From positions 1-64,000 of the forward strand of contig NZ_JAKUJY010000017.1 of NCBI RefSeq assembly GCF_022664535.1: DNA of 64,000 nucleotides, written 5' to 3'. Numbering within the stretch: the stretch's first letter is position 1; every line of letters begins with the position of its first letter. This DNA comes from Sphingobium trunci. Its GTDB lineage: Bacteria > Pseudomonadota > Alphaproteobacteria > Sphingomonadales > Sphingomonadaceae. Made by a program: the position numbers and the translations under genes. The notes under the pieces were generated by a model. That model ran no database searches and was not told the DNA's origin. It worked only from the letters and a program-made list of their open reading frames with translations. Shown one piece after another: positions 22,917 through 31,634 of this stretch.

Positions 22917-23863
22917 AGTCGCTTGCCTCCGCTGCCGCGCTGCTGCTTGCCTCCGCTGCGCTTCCTGCCTTGGCCCAGGAAATGGATCACAGCCGGATGG
23001 ATCATGGCGCGATGGAGGGCATGGATCATTCCGCCCATCGGCCGCCCGCACAGGAAACCGCTGACCATCCCCCCGCCGATGATCCTCATGCCGGGCACGG
23101 CCAGCCCGCCGCGGATGACGGCATCCCCAAAGGCACGGCGCCGCCGATCCCGGCGGACCATGCCGCCGAAGCCTTCTACAACCCGGACGAAATGGCGCGC
23201 TCACGCTTTGCCATGCTCCAGGAAAGCGGCGGCATGACCTTTTCGCAGTTCATGCTCGACCGGCTGGAATATCGGCTGGGCAAGGGCATGGACGGCTATC
23301 ATTGGGAAGGCGAGGGCTGGATCGGCGGCGACATCAACCGTTTCGCCTTCAAGACCGAAGGCGAGGGAAAGATCGGCGGGCCGCTGGAAAGCGCGGAGGT
23401 TCAGGCGCTCTACAGCCGTGCCATCGATCCCTGGTTCAACCTGGAGGCGGGTGTACGCCACGATATCCGTCCCGATCCGCAGCGCACCTATGCCGTGGTC
23501 GGCATAGACGGGCTGGCGCCCTATTGGTTCGAGGTCAGCGCGCAGGCCTTTCTCTCCAACAAGGGGGATGCGCATCTGCGGCTGGAGGGCAGCTATGACC
23601 AGCGCATCACCCAGCGGCTGATCCTGCAACCGGCGGCGGAGGTGAACATCGCGGCGCAGGACGTGCCCGAACTGGGCATCGGTTCGGGGATATCCAATAT
23701 CGAACTGGGCCTGCGCCTGCGTTACGAATTCGCTCGCGAGTTCGCGCCCTATGTCGGCGTCAATTGGGAACGCAAGCTGGGCGATACCGCCCGCTTCGCC
23801 CGCGCCGAGGGCGAACGCGCATCGGTGCCCAGCCTGGTCATGGGCGTGCGTTTCTGGTTCTGA
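22913..23863 (+). CDS. copB: Copper resistance outer-membrane protein CopB
   Basis: A 316-residue protein with a signal peptide (SLASAAALLLASAALPALAQ), then a His/Met/Asp-rich copper-binding stretch (MDHSRMDHGAMEGMDHSAH and more up to about residue 70), then the CopB domain with repeated beta strands ending in FVMGVRFWF-like aromatic residues, expected to form an outer-membrane barrel. Coupled to copA by an ATGA overlap. It sequesters or exports copper in the cop system. Confidence 0.93.
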   Translation: MKSLASAAALLLASAALPALAQEMDHSRMDHGAMEGMDHSAHRPPAQETADHPPADDPHAGHGQPAADDGIPKGTAPPIPADHAAEAFYNPDEMARSRFAMLQESGGMTFSQFMLDRLEYRLGKGMDGYHWEGEGWIGGDINRFAFKTEGEGKIGGPLESAEVQALYSRAIDPWFNLEAGVRHDIRPDPQRTYAVVGIDGLAPYWFEVSAQAFLSNKGDAHLRLEGSYDQRITQRLILQPAAEVNIAAQDVPELGIGSGISNIELGLRLRYEFAREFAPYVGVNWERKLGDTARFARAEGERASVPSLVMGVRFWF

Positions 23864-24003
23864 TTGGCAGACCGGCACGATCTGCCGCCACCCAGCAACA
23901 ACTTGTCATGATCGACGGCGCGGTGCCTGCGCTTCGCGCATATGCGCCGCCCGTCGTCCCATAATCTTTCCTGAAGAACGCCGAAACATTCAGGGTAGGA
24001 TCA

Positions 24004-24708
24004 GTGCGCTTCGCCTTGCCGGGCCTCCTTTTCTATGCCAGCACCCCGCTGGCTTGCGGTACCGCCATGGCGCAGGACGCCGCATCCCTGACCGGTGGCT
24101 TCGACCTTGTCGAACTGCGCACCGGAGATGACGGGGACGCCTTCATCTGGGACGGCGCCTTTGCCTATGGCAACGGCAGCGACCAGGCGATGCTGGTGGT
24201 GCAGGGCGGCGGCGCCCTGGGCGGTCAGATCGACGAGGCGCAGGCAAGGCTCTTCTACGGCCGCACAATGGGCGGCAACAGCGTGCTGCTGGTGGGCGTG
24301 CGCAAGGATTTCAAACCTCATCCCCGCGACACTCATGCCGTCGTCGGCGTGCAGGGGCAGATCGGATCGCGGCTGAGTTGGGAAAGCTATGCTTTCCTTT
24401 CCGATGCCGGGCGCCTGACCGGCGAGGGGCAGATCATCTATGCCCTGCCGATCACGCAGCGTCTCTATCTGGAGCCGCGCGTCGCGGTGGGCTGGTCGGC
24501 GCAGAAGATCGACGGCGAGGGGGTGCGCCCCGGCTTCACCGAAGCGGAAACGGCCCTGCGCCTGCGCTATCGGCTGACCGCCAGGATCAATGCCCATGCA
24601 GGCTTGGTGCTTGAAAGCCTGCTGGGCGGCACCCGCGCCCTGGCCCGCTCGCAGGGCGAGGCGGTGACATCTACCGTTGCCGTGATGGGCTTCGGTTTCA
24701 GCCTGTAA
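24004..24708 (+). CDS. Second CopB-like outer-membrane protein
   Basis: A 234-residue protein beginning at a GTG preceded by TAGGATCA. After a signal peptide ending in AMAQ it contains the CopB-domain pattern (FDLVELRTGDDGDAFIWDGA, ARLFYGRTMG, GVRKDFKPHPRDTHAVVGVQ, ITQRLYLEPRVAVGW) but lacks the Met/His-rich N-terminal stretch of its upstream paralogue. It ends in FGFSL, a barrel-like terminus. It lies 140 bases after copB in the same direction; a partner role in the copper system is inferred. Confidence 0.82.
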   Translation: MRFALPGLLFYASTPLACGTAMAQDAASLTGGFDLVELRTGDDGDAFIWDGAFAYGNGSDQAMLVVQGGGALGGQIDEAQARLFYGRTMGGNSVLLVGVRKDFKPHPRDTHAVVGVQGQIGSRLSWESYAFLSDAGRLTGEGQIIYALPITQRLYLEPRVAVGWSAQKIDGEGVRPGFTEAETALRLRYRLTARINAHAGLVLESLLGGTRALARSQGEAVTSTVAVMGFGFSL

Positions 24709-24733
24709 TGTCTGTTTGCGGCATTTTGCGAGT

Positions 24734-25882
24734 TCAAGAGGCTCTGGCGAGATGCTGTTCAACCAGTGCAACGTGCAGGCGGACGCCAAGCCCCAGCACA
24801 TCGTCGTTGAAGTCGTAATGCGGGTTGTGCAGCGGGACCGATCCTTCGGGCCTTCCCTGACCCAGCCAGATATAGGCACCCTTGCAGGCCTGAAGCATGA
24901 AGGCGAAATCTTCCGAGGTGAAGGCCGGTTCCGGCGCGAGCAGTGCATGGCCCACGGTCGCCGCCGCGGTCAGCGCTTCCTGCGCCGCCTCCGCATCGTT
25001 GATGGTCGCCGGATAATAGCGGTCATAGTCCACCGCGGCCGTCAGATCATGGGCTAGCGCGACGCCTGCCGTGATCTTGCGGATCGCATCCTCGATCACA
25101 TCCTGCACGACCGGATCGAAGGTCCGCACCGTGCCGACGATCTTCACCACCGCCGGGATGACATTGTGCGTGTGGCCGCCGTGGATCTGCGTGACCGACA
25201 GTACGGCTGATTTCGCCGCCGGGATTCGGCGCGCGACGATGCTGTTGAACTGCGATACGAGAGCGGCGGAAGCCAGGATCGCGTCCGGCGTATCCTGCGG
25301 GATGGCGGCATGGCCGCCGCGTCCCTCCAGGGCGATTTCGAACTTGTCGGCCGCGCCCATGATCGGGCCGGGGCGGGTGGCGATGGTCCCGGCCGGCAGG
25401 TCCGGCCAGTTATGCAGCCCGAACACCCGCTCGCACGGGAAGCGATCGAACAGCCCTTCCTTCACCATCTCCCGCGCGCCGCCCTGGCCTTCCTCGGCAG
25501 GCTGGAAGAAGAAATGGACCGTGCCGTCGAAATTGCGGCTTCGGACAAGATGCTGCGCCGCGCCCAGCAGCATGGCGACATGGCCGTCATGGCCGCAACC
25601 GTGGAAAGTGCCGTCCGTCCGGCTGGCATAAGGCAGGTTGGTCTGTTCATGGATCGGCAGCGCGTCCATGTCGGCGCGCAGGCCGATGCTGCGCCCGGAC
25701 GTGCCGTTCCGCAACACCGCGACGATGCCCGTCCTGCCGACCCCCTCATGCACTTCCAGCCCCAGCGTGCGGAGCTGCTCCGCGATCCGGCCCGCCGTGC
25801 GGTGTTCGCAAAAGCCCAGTTCGGGATGCTGGTGGATATCGCGGCGGAAGGCAATCAGGGGTTCGAGCAGGTCGTCGATCAT
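24734..25882 (-). CDS. M20-family amidohydrolase (hippurate hydrolase/IAA-amino acid hydrolase type)
   Basis: A 382-residue cytoplasmic metallohydrolase. The metal site is seen in GCGHDGHVAMLLGAAQHL and in PAEEGQGGAREMVKEGLF (catalytic Glu), with further ligands in VFGLHNWPDLPAGT and near the C-terminal HNPHYDFND. Members hydrolyse N-acyl amino acids. It is the last gene of a minus-strand unit: its ATG overlaps the stop of the Lrp regulator by 4 bases. In the cluster it could release an amino acid from an N-acylated substrate. Confidence 0.9.
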   Translation of the reverse strand: MIDDLLEPLIAFRRDIHQHPELGFCEHRTAGRIAEQLRTLGLEVHEGVGRTGIVAVLRNGTSGRSIGLRADMDALPIHEQTNLPYASRTDGTFHGCGHDGHVAMLLGAAQHLVRSRNFDGTVHFFFQPAEEGQGGAREMVKEGLFDRFPCERVFGLHNWPDLPAGTIATRPGPIMGAADKFEIALEGRGGHAAIPQDTPDAILASAALVSQFNSIVARRIPAAKSAVLSVTQIHGGHTHNVIPAVVKIVGTVRTFDPVVQDVIEDAIRKITAGVALAHDLTAAVDYDRYYPATINDAEAAQEALTAAATVGHALLAPEPAFTSEDFAFMLQACKGAYIWLGQGRPEGSVPLHNPHYDFNDDVLGLGVRLHVALVEQHLARAS

Positions 25883-26373
25883 TTTTGCTCACCGAACAGA
25901 TGCTGGATGGGGTAGTGATGCTTTATGAACGGCGATTTGATCACGACATAGCTGAAATATTTCTCGATCCCATAGTCGCTTTCCAGCATCCCCTCGATGA
26001 TCGATTGATAATGGGCGACGCCGCGCGTCACGAATTTCAGCAGATAATCATATCCGCCACTGACGAGATGGCATTCGACGATCTCGTCCAGCTTGCGGAT
26101 ACGGCTTTCAAAGCGGGAAAAGTCGCCCGCACGATGCTCGGTCAGCGTGACTTCGGTGAAGACGGTGAGAAATTCGCCCAGCTTGTGCAGGTTGATATGC
26201 GCGCCATAGCCGGTGATGTACCCGGCCTTCTCCAGCCGCTTGACGCGGGTCAGACAGGGACTGGGGGACAGGCCCACCGCGTCGGCCAGTTCGACATTGG
26301 TGATGCGGCCGGATTGCTGAAGTTGCGTCAGGATCTTGAGGTCGATCCGGTCCAGCTTTGGTCCACCGAACAT
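25879..26373 (-). CDS. Lrp/AsnC-family transcriptional regulator
   Basis: A 164-residue protein: N-terminal helix-turn-helix (LDRIDLKILTQLQQSGRITN, LADAVGLSPSPCLTRVKRLE) and a C-terminal RAM ligand-binding domain (VECHLVSGGYDYLLKFV). Such proteins sense amino acids and regulate their metabolism. It lies between an aminotransferase and an amidohydrolase gene, so it most likely controls this catabolic unit in response to an amino acid. Confidence 0.93.
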   Translation of the reverse strand: MFGGPKLDRIDLKILTQLQQSGRITNVELADAVGLSPSPCLTRVKRLEKAGYITGYGAHINLHKLGEFLTVFTEVTLTEHRAGDFSRFESRIRKLDEIVECHLVSGGYDYLLKFVTRGVAHYQSIIEGMLESDYGIEKYFSYVVIKSPFIKHHYPIQHLFGEQK

Positions 26374-26394
26374 AGGCCTTGTTCCCCCGTTATC

Positions 26395-27780
26395 TTATCC
26401 CAGCGCTGCGCGAATATCCGCTTCTTCCAGCAGGTCGTCGAGCGTTTTGCGGATGCGTGCGAAAATCTCGTCCATCTCCCCGTCGGACGCGCAGAGCGCC
26501 GGGGCCAGCCCGATGATCGTGTCGGGGAAAGAGCGGAAAATGACCCCGTTCCGATAGCCTTTGGCGAACAGCCGGTCGGGAATCCTGAGCGAAGGATCGA
26601 AGCGTTCCTTGGTCGCCTTGTCCGCCACCAGTTCGATCGCGCCAAGCAGGCCGCGCCCGCGTGTTTCGCCCACCATCGGATGGTCGAGAAGGCCCGCCAG
26701 ACCCGCGTCGAAGCGCCGGGCCACGCTCTGTCCGTTGGCAAGGATGCCGCCTTCGGTATAGAGGCGGAGCACTTCCAGCCCCACCGCCGCGCTCACCGGA
26801 TGGCCCGAATAGGTCATGCCATGCCCGATGGCGAGGTCGGGTGCGGCGCCGTCCGCAATGCCTTGATACACCTTGTCCGACATGAGAAGTGCACCCATCG
26901 GCACATAGCCGGAGGTGAGCCCCTTGGCGAGCGTCATCAGATCGGGCGAAACATCCTCCGCCTCGCAGGCGAACAACGGCCCGGTGCGGCCGAAGCCGGT
27001 GATGACCTCATCCACGACGAACAATATGTCGAGTTCGGTACAGGCATCGCGCATGGCCTTGAGCCAGCCCCTGGGCGGCACGATGACGCCGCCTGATCCC
27101 TGGATGGGTTCGCAGAAGAAGGCCGCGACAGTGTCCGCGCCCAGTTCCGCCACCTTGTCCTTCAACTGCTGGACGGAGCGGGCGATGATGGCGGCATCAT
27201 CGGTCAGATCGCTGCGATAGGGGTAGGGCGACGGAATATGATGCTGCCAGGGGCGCGGCAGGTCGAAATTGCGATGGAAGTTCGCCAGCGCGGTCAGGCC
27301 GGAGCCGGTCGTGCTGGAACCATGATAGCCGCGCTCCAGTGCGATGAACTGCTTCTTGTCCGGGCGGCCCGTGGCGTTGTGATAATGCACGATGTAGCGG
27401 ATGGCCGAGTCCACCGCGTCGGACCCGCCCAGCGTGAAATAGACATGGTCGAGACCCCGGGGGCTGAGGTCGGCCAGCTTTTCCGCCAGCCGTGCCGCCG
27501 GTTCCGATCCGAAGTGGAAATAGCCCGTCGCATAGGGCAGGCGGCGCATCTGTTCCGCTGCCGCCTCGACGATGCTTTCCTGCCCGTAGCCGACATTCAC
27601 GCACCACAAGCCCGCAAAGGCGTCCAAAAGCTCCTTGCCGTCCAGATCGGTCAGCCACATGCCCTTGCCGCTTTGCAGTAGCGTTGCGCCCTGCGCTTCA
27701 TGGCCGCGAAAGGAAGTGACGGGATGGATCAGGTGATCGCGGTCGATGTCGATCAGGGACCGATTGGGCGTCAGCGTCAT
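26395..27780 (-). CDS. Class III aminotransferase (omega-amino acid/putrescine-pyruvate type)
   Basis: A 461-residue PLP enzyme. Landmarks: LDGKELLDAFAGLWCVNVGY, RLPYATGYFHFGSEPAARLA, FTLGGSDAVDSAIRYIVHYH, the PLP-proximal FVVDEVITGFGRTG, and the Schiff-base Lys in MTLAKGLTSGYVPMGALL. The closest named groups are SpuC-like putrescine-pyruvate and beta-alanine-pyruvate transaminases, which convert a terminal amine to an aldehyde. Aldehyde dehydrogenase genes nearby would take the product onward. It is 21 bases upstream of the Lrp gene in the same unit. Confidence 0.9.
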   Translation of the reverse strand: MTLTPNRSLIDIDRDHLIHPVTSFRGHEAQGATLLQSGKGMWLTDLDGKELLDAFAGLWCVNVGYGQESIVEAAAEQMRRLPYATGYFHFGSEPAARLAEKLADLSPRGLDHVYFTLGGSDAVDSAIRYIVHYHNATGRPDKKQFIALERGYHGSSTTGSGLTALANFHRNFDLPRPWQHHIPSPYPYRSDLTDDAAIIARSVQQLKDKVAELGADTVAAFFCEPIQGSGGVIVPPRGWLKAMRDACTELDILFVVDEVITGFGRTGPLFACEAEDVSPDLMTLAKGLTSGYVPMGALLMSDKVYQGIADGAAPDLAIGHGMTYSGHPVSAAVGLEVLRLYTEGGILANGQSVARRFDAGLAGLLDHPMVGETRGRGLLGAIELVADKATKERFDPSLRIPDRLFAKGYRNGVIFRSFPDTIIGLAPALCASDGEMDEIFARIRKTLDDLLEEADIRAALG

Positions 27781-27919
27781 CAGGAAACTCGCAAGGGTTG
27801 TTTACGGGATCAGACTATCCCCCGCCCACGAACGGATGCGCCAATTTGAACAGGTTGATGAAAGGCTCGCGGCTTTTTGGGGAAGCGGCGCGGCATTTTG
27901 TGCCGCGCCGCCGGGATGA

Positions 27920-28999
27920 TCAGGCCAGCGCCTCGGCAATCGCCTTGCCGCACTCCATCGTATTCGCCTTGCCCTTGAGGTCGCCGGTGCGGAGGGCGGG
28001 TTCCGCCAGCACGGTTTCCACCGCGCGCATGATGGCGGCTGCGGCTTCGGCCTCGCCCAGATGTTCCAGCATCATCGCGGCCGACCAGATCTGACCGACC
28101 GGGTTCGCAATACCCTTGCCGGCAATATCCGGTGCCGAACCATGGACCGGCTCGAACAGCGAGGGAGCGGTGCGGTCCGGGTTGATATTGCCGGAAGGGG
28201 CAACGCCGATCGTGCCGGTACAGGCCGGGCCAAGGTCGGACAGGATATCTCCGAACAGGTTGGACGCCACCACCACGTCGAAACGATCGGGGTTCAGCAC
28301 GAACTGCGCGGTCAATATGTCGATATGATATTTGTCGTGGGTGACAGTCGGGTAATTGCCGGCCATCTCCTCCACCCGCTCGTCCCACCAGGGCATGGTG
28401 ATGGCGATGCCGTTGGACTTGGTGGCGGAGGTGACATGCTTGCGCTCCCGCGTCGCCGCCAGTTCGAAGGCATAGCGCAGCACGCGGTCGGTACCATGGC
28501 GGGTCATCACCGTTTCCTGGATCACGACTTCGCGAGGCGTGCCGGGGAACATCCTGCCGCCGACCGAGCTATATTCGCCCTCCGTATTCTCCCGCACGAC
28601 CCAGAAGTCGATATCGCCCGGCTCGCGCCCCGCAAGCGGGCAGGGGACGCCCGGCATCAGCCGCACCGGGCGCAGATTGACATATTGATCATATTCCCGC
28701 CGGAACTGGAGCAGCGATCCCCAGAGCGAGACATGGTCCGGCACCGTGTCGGGCCAGCCGACCGCGCCGAAGAAGATCGCGTCGGGACTGCCGATCTGCG
28801 CCTTCCAGTCGTCGGGCATCATCTGGCCATGTTTGGCATAATAGTCGCAGCAGGCGAAATCATGCCATGTCTGCTCGATGGAAAAGCCGTAGAGGCTGGC
28901 GGCGCGCTCCAGCACGCGGATGCCCTCGGGCATGACTTCCTTGCCGATGCCGTCGCCGGGGATGACGGAGATGGAGTAGTTGCGGTCGGATCGTGTCAT
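27920..28999 (-). CDS. Tartrate/D-malate dehydrogenase-type decarboxylating dehydrogenase
   Basis: A 359-residue member of the isopropylmalate/isocitrate dehydrogenase family. IPGDGIGKEVMPEGIRVLE is the N-terminal motif, WVVRENTEGEYSSVGGRMF carries substrate residues, and NLFGDILSDLGPACTGTIG plus HGSAPDIAGKGIANP carry the metal and NAD sites. The ENTEGEYS form is typical of tartrate dehydrogenase (TtuC/DmlA) rather than LeuB. These enzymes oxidise tartrate or D-malate. Placement in an amine-catabolism cluster suggests a hydroxy-dicarboxylate intermediate, or simply a companion pathway. Confidence 0.87.
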   Translation of the reverse strand: MTRSDRNYSISVIPGDGIGKEVMPEGIRVLERAASLYGFSIEQTWHDFACCDYYAKHGQMMPDDWKAQIGSPDAIFFGAVGWPDTVPDHVSLWGSLLQFRREYDQYVNLRPVRLMPGVPCPLAGREPGDIDFWVVRENTEGEYSSVGGRMFPGTPREVVIQETVMTRHGTDRVLRYAFELAATRERKHVTSATKSNGIAITMPWWDERVEEMAGNYPTVTHDKYHIDILTAQFVLNPDRFDVVVASNLFGDILSDLGPACTGTIGVAPSGNINPDRTAPSLFEPVHGSAPDIAGKGIANPVGQIWSAAMMLEHLGEAEAAAAIMRAVETVLAEPALRTGDLKGKANTMECGKAIAEALA

Positions 29000-29030
29000 T
29001 GGCTACCCTCGTTCGAAAAACCGGAAGACG

Positions 29031-29094
29031 TGCTCCTGCGCAGGCAGCAGCCGTTCCGGAGGGCGGAACTGGATTCCTGCCTGCGCAGGAACAC
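29031..29094. repeat. Palindromic intergenic repeat, copy 1
   Basis: TGCTCCTGCGCAGGCAG (29031-29047) and CCTGCGCAGGAACA to the right form a long imperfect inverted repeat of about 64 bases between the GabD-type and TtuC-type genes. A close relative occurs at 33120-33184. It has the look of a REP-like element. Confidence 0.65.
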
Positions 29095-29115
29095 GGAACC
29101 GCGCTTGAGAATGGG

Positions 29116-30579
29116 TCAGAGCTTCAGCCCGGCGACATGGAATGCCTTGGTCTCCAGATATTCCTCGATTCCGGCATGGGCGCCTTCGCGGCCAAGGCCC
29201 GACATCTTCACCCCGCCAAAGGGCGCGACTTCCATCGCCACCGATCCGCTGTTGAGCGCGATCATGCCCGCCTCCAGCCGTTCCGCCACGCGGAAGGCGC
29301 GGTGGAGATTTTCGGTGTAGAAATAGCTAGCAAGACCGAAGCTGGTGTCGTTGGCGAGCGCTATGCCTTCCTCCTCATGGGTGAAGCGAAACAGCGGCGC
29401 GACCGGGCCGAACGTCTCTTCGCTCGCCAGCCGCATGTCGCGGGTCGCGCCGGTCAGCACGACGGGCGTGGCGAAACGTTCGCCGCTGGCGCCTTCGGGC
29501 GCCTGGGCAAAGAGTCTGGCGCCACGGGACAGCGCATCGTCTACATGGGCGCTGACCTTTTCCACCGCCGCCCTGTTGATAAGCGGTCCGATGGTGCTGC
29601 CCGGCATGTCGCCCGGCGCCACCTTCAGCGCGGAGACGGCCCTGGCCAGCTTTTCGGCAAAGGCGTCATACACGCCGTCCTGCACCAAAATGCGGTTCGC
29701 ACACACACAGGTCTGCCCGGCGTTGCGGAACTTGCTGACCATCGCGCTGGCGACGGCCAGGTCCAGATCGGCATCGTCGAACACGATCAGAGGCGCATTG
29801 CCGCCCAGTTCGAAGCTGACCCGCTTGATGGTGTCGGCGCACTGCCGCATCAACAGCGCGCCCACGCGGGTCGAACCGGTGAAGGACAGCTTGCGCACCA
29901 CCGGACTGGATGTCAGCGCGCCGCCGATGGCGGTCGGCATGCCGGTGACGATATTGAACAGGCCCGCCGGAAATCCCGCCTCTTGCGCCAGCTTCGCCAG
30001 CGCCAGCGCGGTATAGGGGGTCAGTTCGGATGGCTTCACCACCACCGGGCAACCGGCCGCCAGAGCGGGCGCGCATTTGCGGGTGATCATCGCAGCCGGG
30101 AAGTTCCAGGGCGTGATCGCGGCGGAAACGCCGACCGGTTCCTTCATCACCAATATGCGGCGATTGGCTTCGGGAGCGGGAATGATGCCGCCCTCGACGC
30201 GGCGCGCTTCCTCCGCGAACCATTTGATGAAGCTCGCGGCGTAGCGGATTTCCCCTTCGGCTTCGGCAATGGGCTTGCCCTGTTCGGCCGTCATGATCCG
30301 GCCGAGATCGGCGATATTCTCCAGCACCATCGCATGCCAGCGTTCCAGCAAGGCGGCGCGTTCGCTCGCCGTCCTCGCCCGCCATGCGGGATAAGCGGCT
30401 TCGGCGGCGGCAATGGCGGCCTGCGTCTCCGCCTCGCCGCAATCGGGAACCGTGCCGATGATCGCGCCGGTGGCGGGATTGTCCACGGCCACCGTCGCGC
30501 CGGAGGCCGCCTTCACCCATTCGCCGCCAATGAAGGCGCGCTCGATCAGCAGTGCGGGATTGTCGAGGGAAAGTGTCAT
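29116..30579 (-). CDS. gabD: Succinate-semialdehyde dehydrogenase-type aldehyde dehydrogenase
   Basis: A 487-residue NAD(P)-dependent enzyme. The catalytic Glu lies in FELGGNAPLIVFDDADLD and the catalytic Cys in NAGQTCVCANRILVQD; PWNFPAAMITRKCAPALAAG and KPSELTPYTALALA are cofactor-site motifs. It most resembles GabD, which oxidises succinate semialdehyde to succinate; glutarate- or ketoglutarate-semialdehyde are alternatives. Its ATG overlaps the stop of the double-GNAT gene by 4 bases. In this cluster it would finish the breakdown of a C4 or C5 amine. Confidence 0.88.
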   Translation of the reverse strand: MTLSLDNPALLIERAFIGGEWVKAASGATVAVDNPATGAIIGTVPDCGEAETQAAIAAAEAAYPAWRARTASERAALLERWHAMVLENIADLGRIMTAEQGKPIAEAEGEIRYAASFIKWFAEEARRVEGGIIPAPEANRRILVMKEPVGVSAAITPWNFPAAMITRKCAPALAAGCPVVVKPSELTPYTALALAKLAQEAGFPAGLFNIVTGMPTAIGGALTSSPVVRKLSFTGSTRVGALLMRQCADTIKRVSFELGGNAPLIVFDDADLDLAVASAMVSKFRNAGQTCVCANRILVQDGVYDAFAEKLARAVSALKVAPGDMPGSTIGPLINRAAVEKVSAHVDDALSRGARLFAQAPEGASGERFATPVVLTGATRDMRLASEETFGPVAPLFRFTHEEEGIALANDTSFGLASYFYTENLHRAFRVAERLEAGMIALNSGSVAMEVAPFGGVKMSGLGREGAHAGIEEYLETKAFHVAGLKL

Positions 30580-31433
30580 CCGAGCGCCTGCGTGGTGAGG
30601 GAGAAGGTCCTGACGGCCGAACCGCCGTCGATCGGCCTGCCGCGCACCATGCGCACGACCCGGCCGACGCAGGGAAGGCCCAGTTCGTCGAGCCAGCCGG
30701 ACAGCTCGCTCTCTTCCGGCACGTCGAGGCGGCAGAAGATGCCGTTGTTGGAACCCAGCCAGTGGGAAATCAGCGCCTTCGCCCCGCCCGTATCCGGCGC
30801 GATGGTGGGGCCCACCACATAGCCGCGCCCGAACCGCCTGAAGAGGGCGAAGCCGACCGGCTCGTTCGCGCGCGTCAGTACCACGCCCTGCGCGCCGGGC
30901 ACCAGCGCGTCGAGCAGCGCATCGCGGTCCATCCCCGTCGCCTCGCGGGCCAGGCCGCGCAGCACGTCCATGTCCTTGCTGCCCATCGGGCGTACGCGCT
31001 CGTCGGGGATCAGTTGCGCCATGGGAACGGCAAAGGCAGCGCCCTGATGCTGGAAAACGGGACCGATCGGTTCGAAACCCAGCTTGCGGTAAAGCGGTGC
31101 GCCTTCATCCGTGGCGTTGAGGAGGACCGTGCGGTCGCCCAGATCATCCAGCACGGCGTCCATCAGGCGGCGGCCGATCCCCATGCCCTGCGCTTGGGGG
31201 GACACGATGACCATGCCGACGGTCGCGGCGTCCTCGCCATAGAGCCACGCCATGGCCGTGCCGATCACCTCTCCACCGCGCTGCGCCACATAGCCGAAGC
31301 CGAGCTGGAACAACATTTCCCAATCCTCGATCCTGTGCGGCCATTTCTGTTCGTGGGAAAGGTCGTGGGCGGCTGCCAGATCCTCCGCGCTCATGCGCCG
31401 CAGGTCCACCATCGCCTTTATGCCTGTCGCCAT
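30576..31433 (-). CDS. Double-GNAT N-acetyltransferase
   Basis: A 285-residue protein starting at 31433 (AAGGAG 8 bases upstream; the in-frame codon at 31475 is less likely). The first half is a GNAT domain: VGMVIVSPQAQGMGIGRRLMD is the acetyl-CoA-binding motif. The second half (VPMAQLIPDERVRPMGS onward, ending DELGLPCVGRVVRMVRG) resembles the Acetyltransf_18 (DUF1248) domain. The target amine is unknown. First gene of the unit with gabD and divergent from an aldehyde dehydrogenase gene; it may acetylate the cluster's amine or its product. Confidence 0.85.
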   Translation of the reverse strand: MATGIKAMVDLRRMSAEDLAAAHDLSHEQKWPHRIEDWEMLFQLGFGYVAQRGGEVIGTAMAWLYGEDAATVGMVIVSPQAQGMGIGRRLMDAVLDDLGDRTVLLNATDEGAPLYRKLGFEPIGPVFQHQGAAFAVPMAQLIPDERVRPMGSKDMDVLRGLAREATGMDRDALLDALVPGAQGVVLTRANEPVGFALFRRFGRGYVVGPTIAPDTGGAKALISHWLGSNNGIFCRLDVPEESELSGWLDELGLPCVGRVVRMVRGRPIDGGSAVRTFSLTTQALG

Positions 31434-31634
31434 CGTCTTGCTCCTTGGCGGAAAGGGGAACCCGCCTTTGGTCATGAATCAGTGACCGGGACATTAGGAG
31501 CAGCCCCTAAGCATTGGCTGCCGCCTTCGCGTCTTTTTTGGAAGAATATCGCGCAGTCTTTCGCGCGCAACTGCAACAAATGCCGCCGGGCAAGCCTATT
31601 TTTGCGTCGCAGGCGTGCAGCAGGAGATTATGCC

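Noticed and set aside
21069..23204. 711-codon minus-strand open frame across copA
   Set aside because: copA and copB in the other strand have clear motifs and overlapping start-stop signals; the antisense frame has no recognisable domain.
30552..31634. N-terminal extension of the aldehyde dehydrogenase frame
   Set aside because: The extension is antisense to the GNAT gene; homology and AGGAG place the start at 31635.
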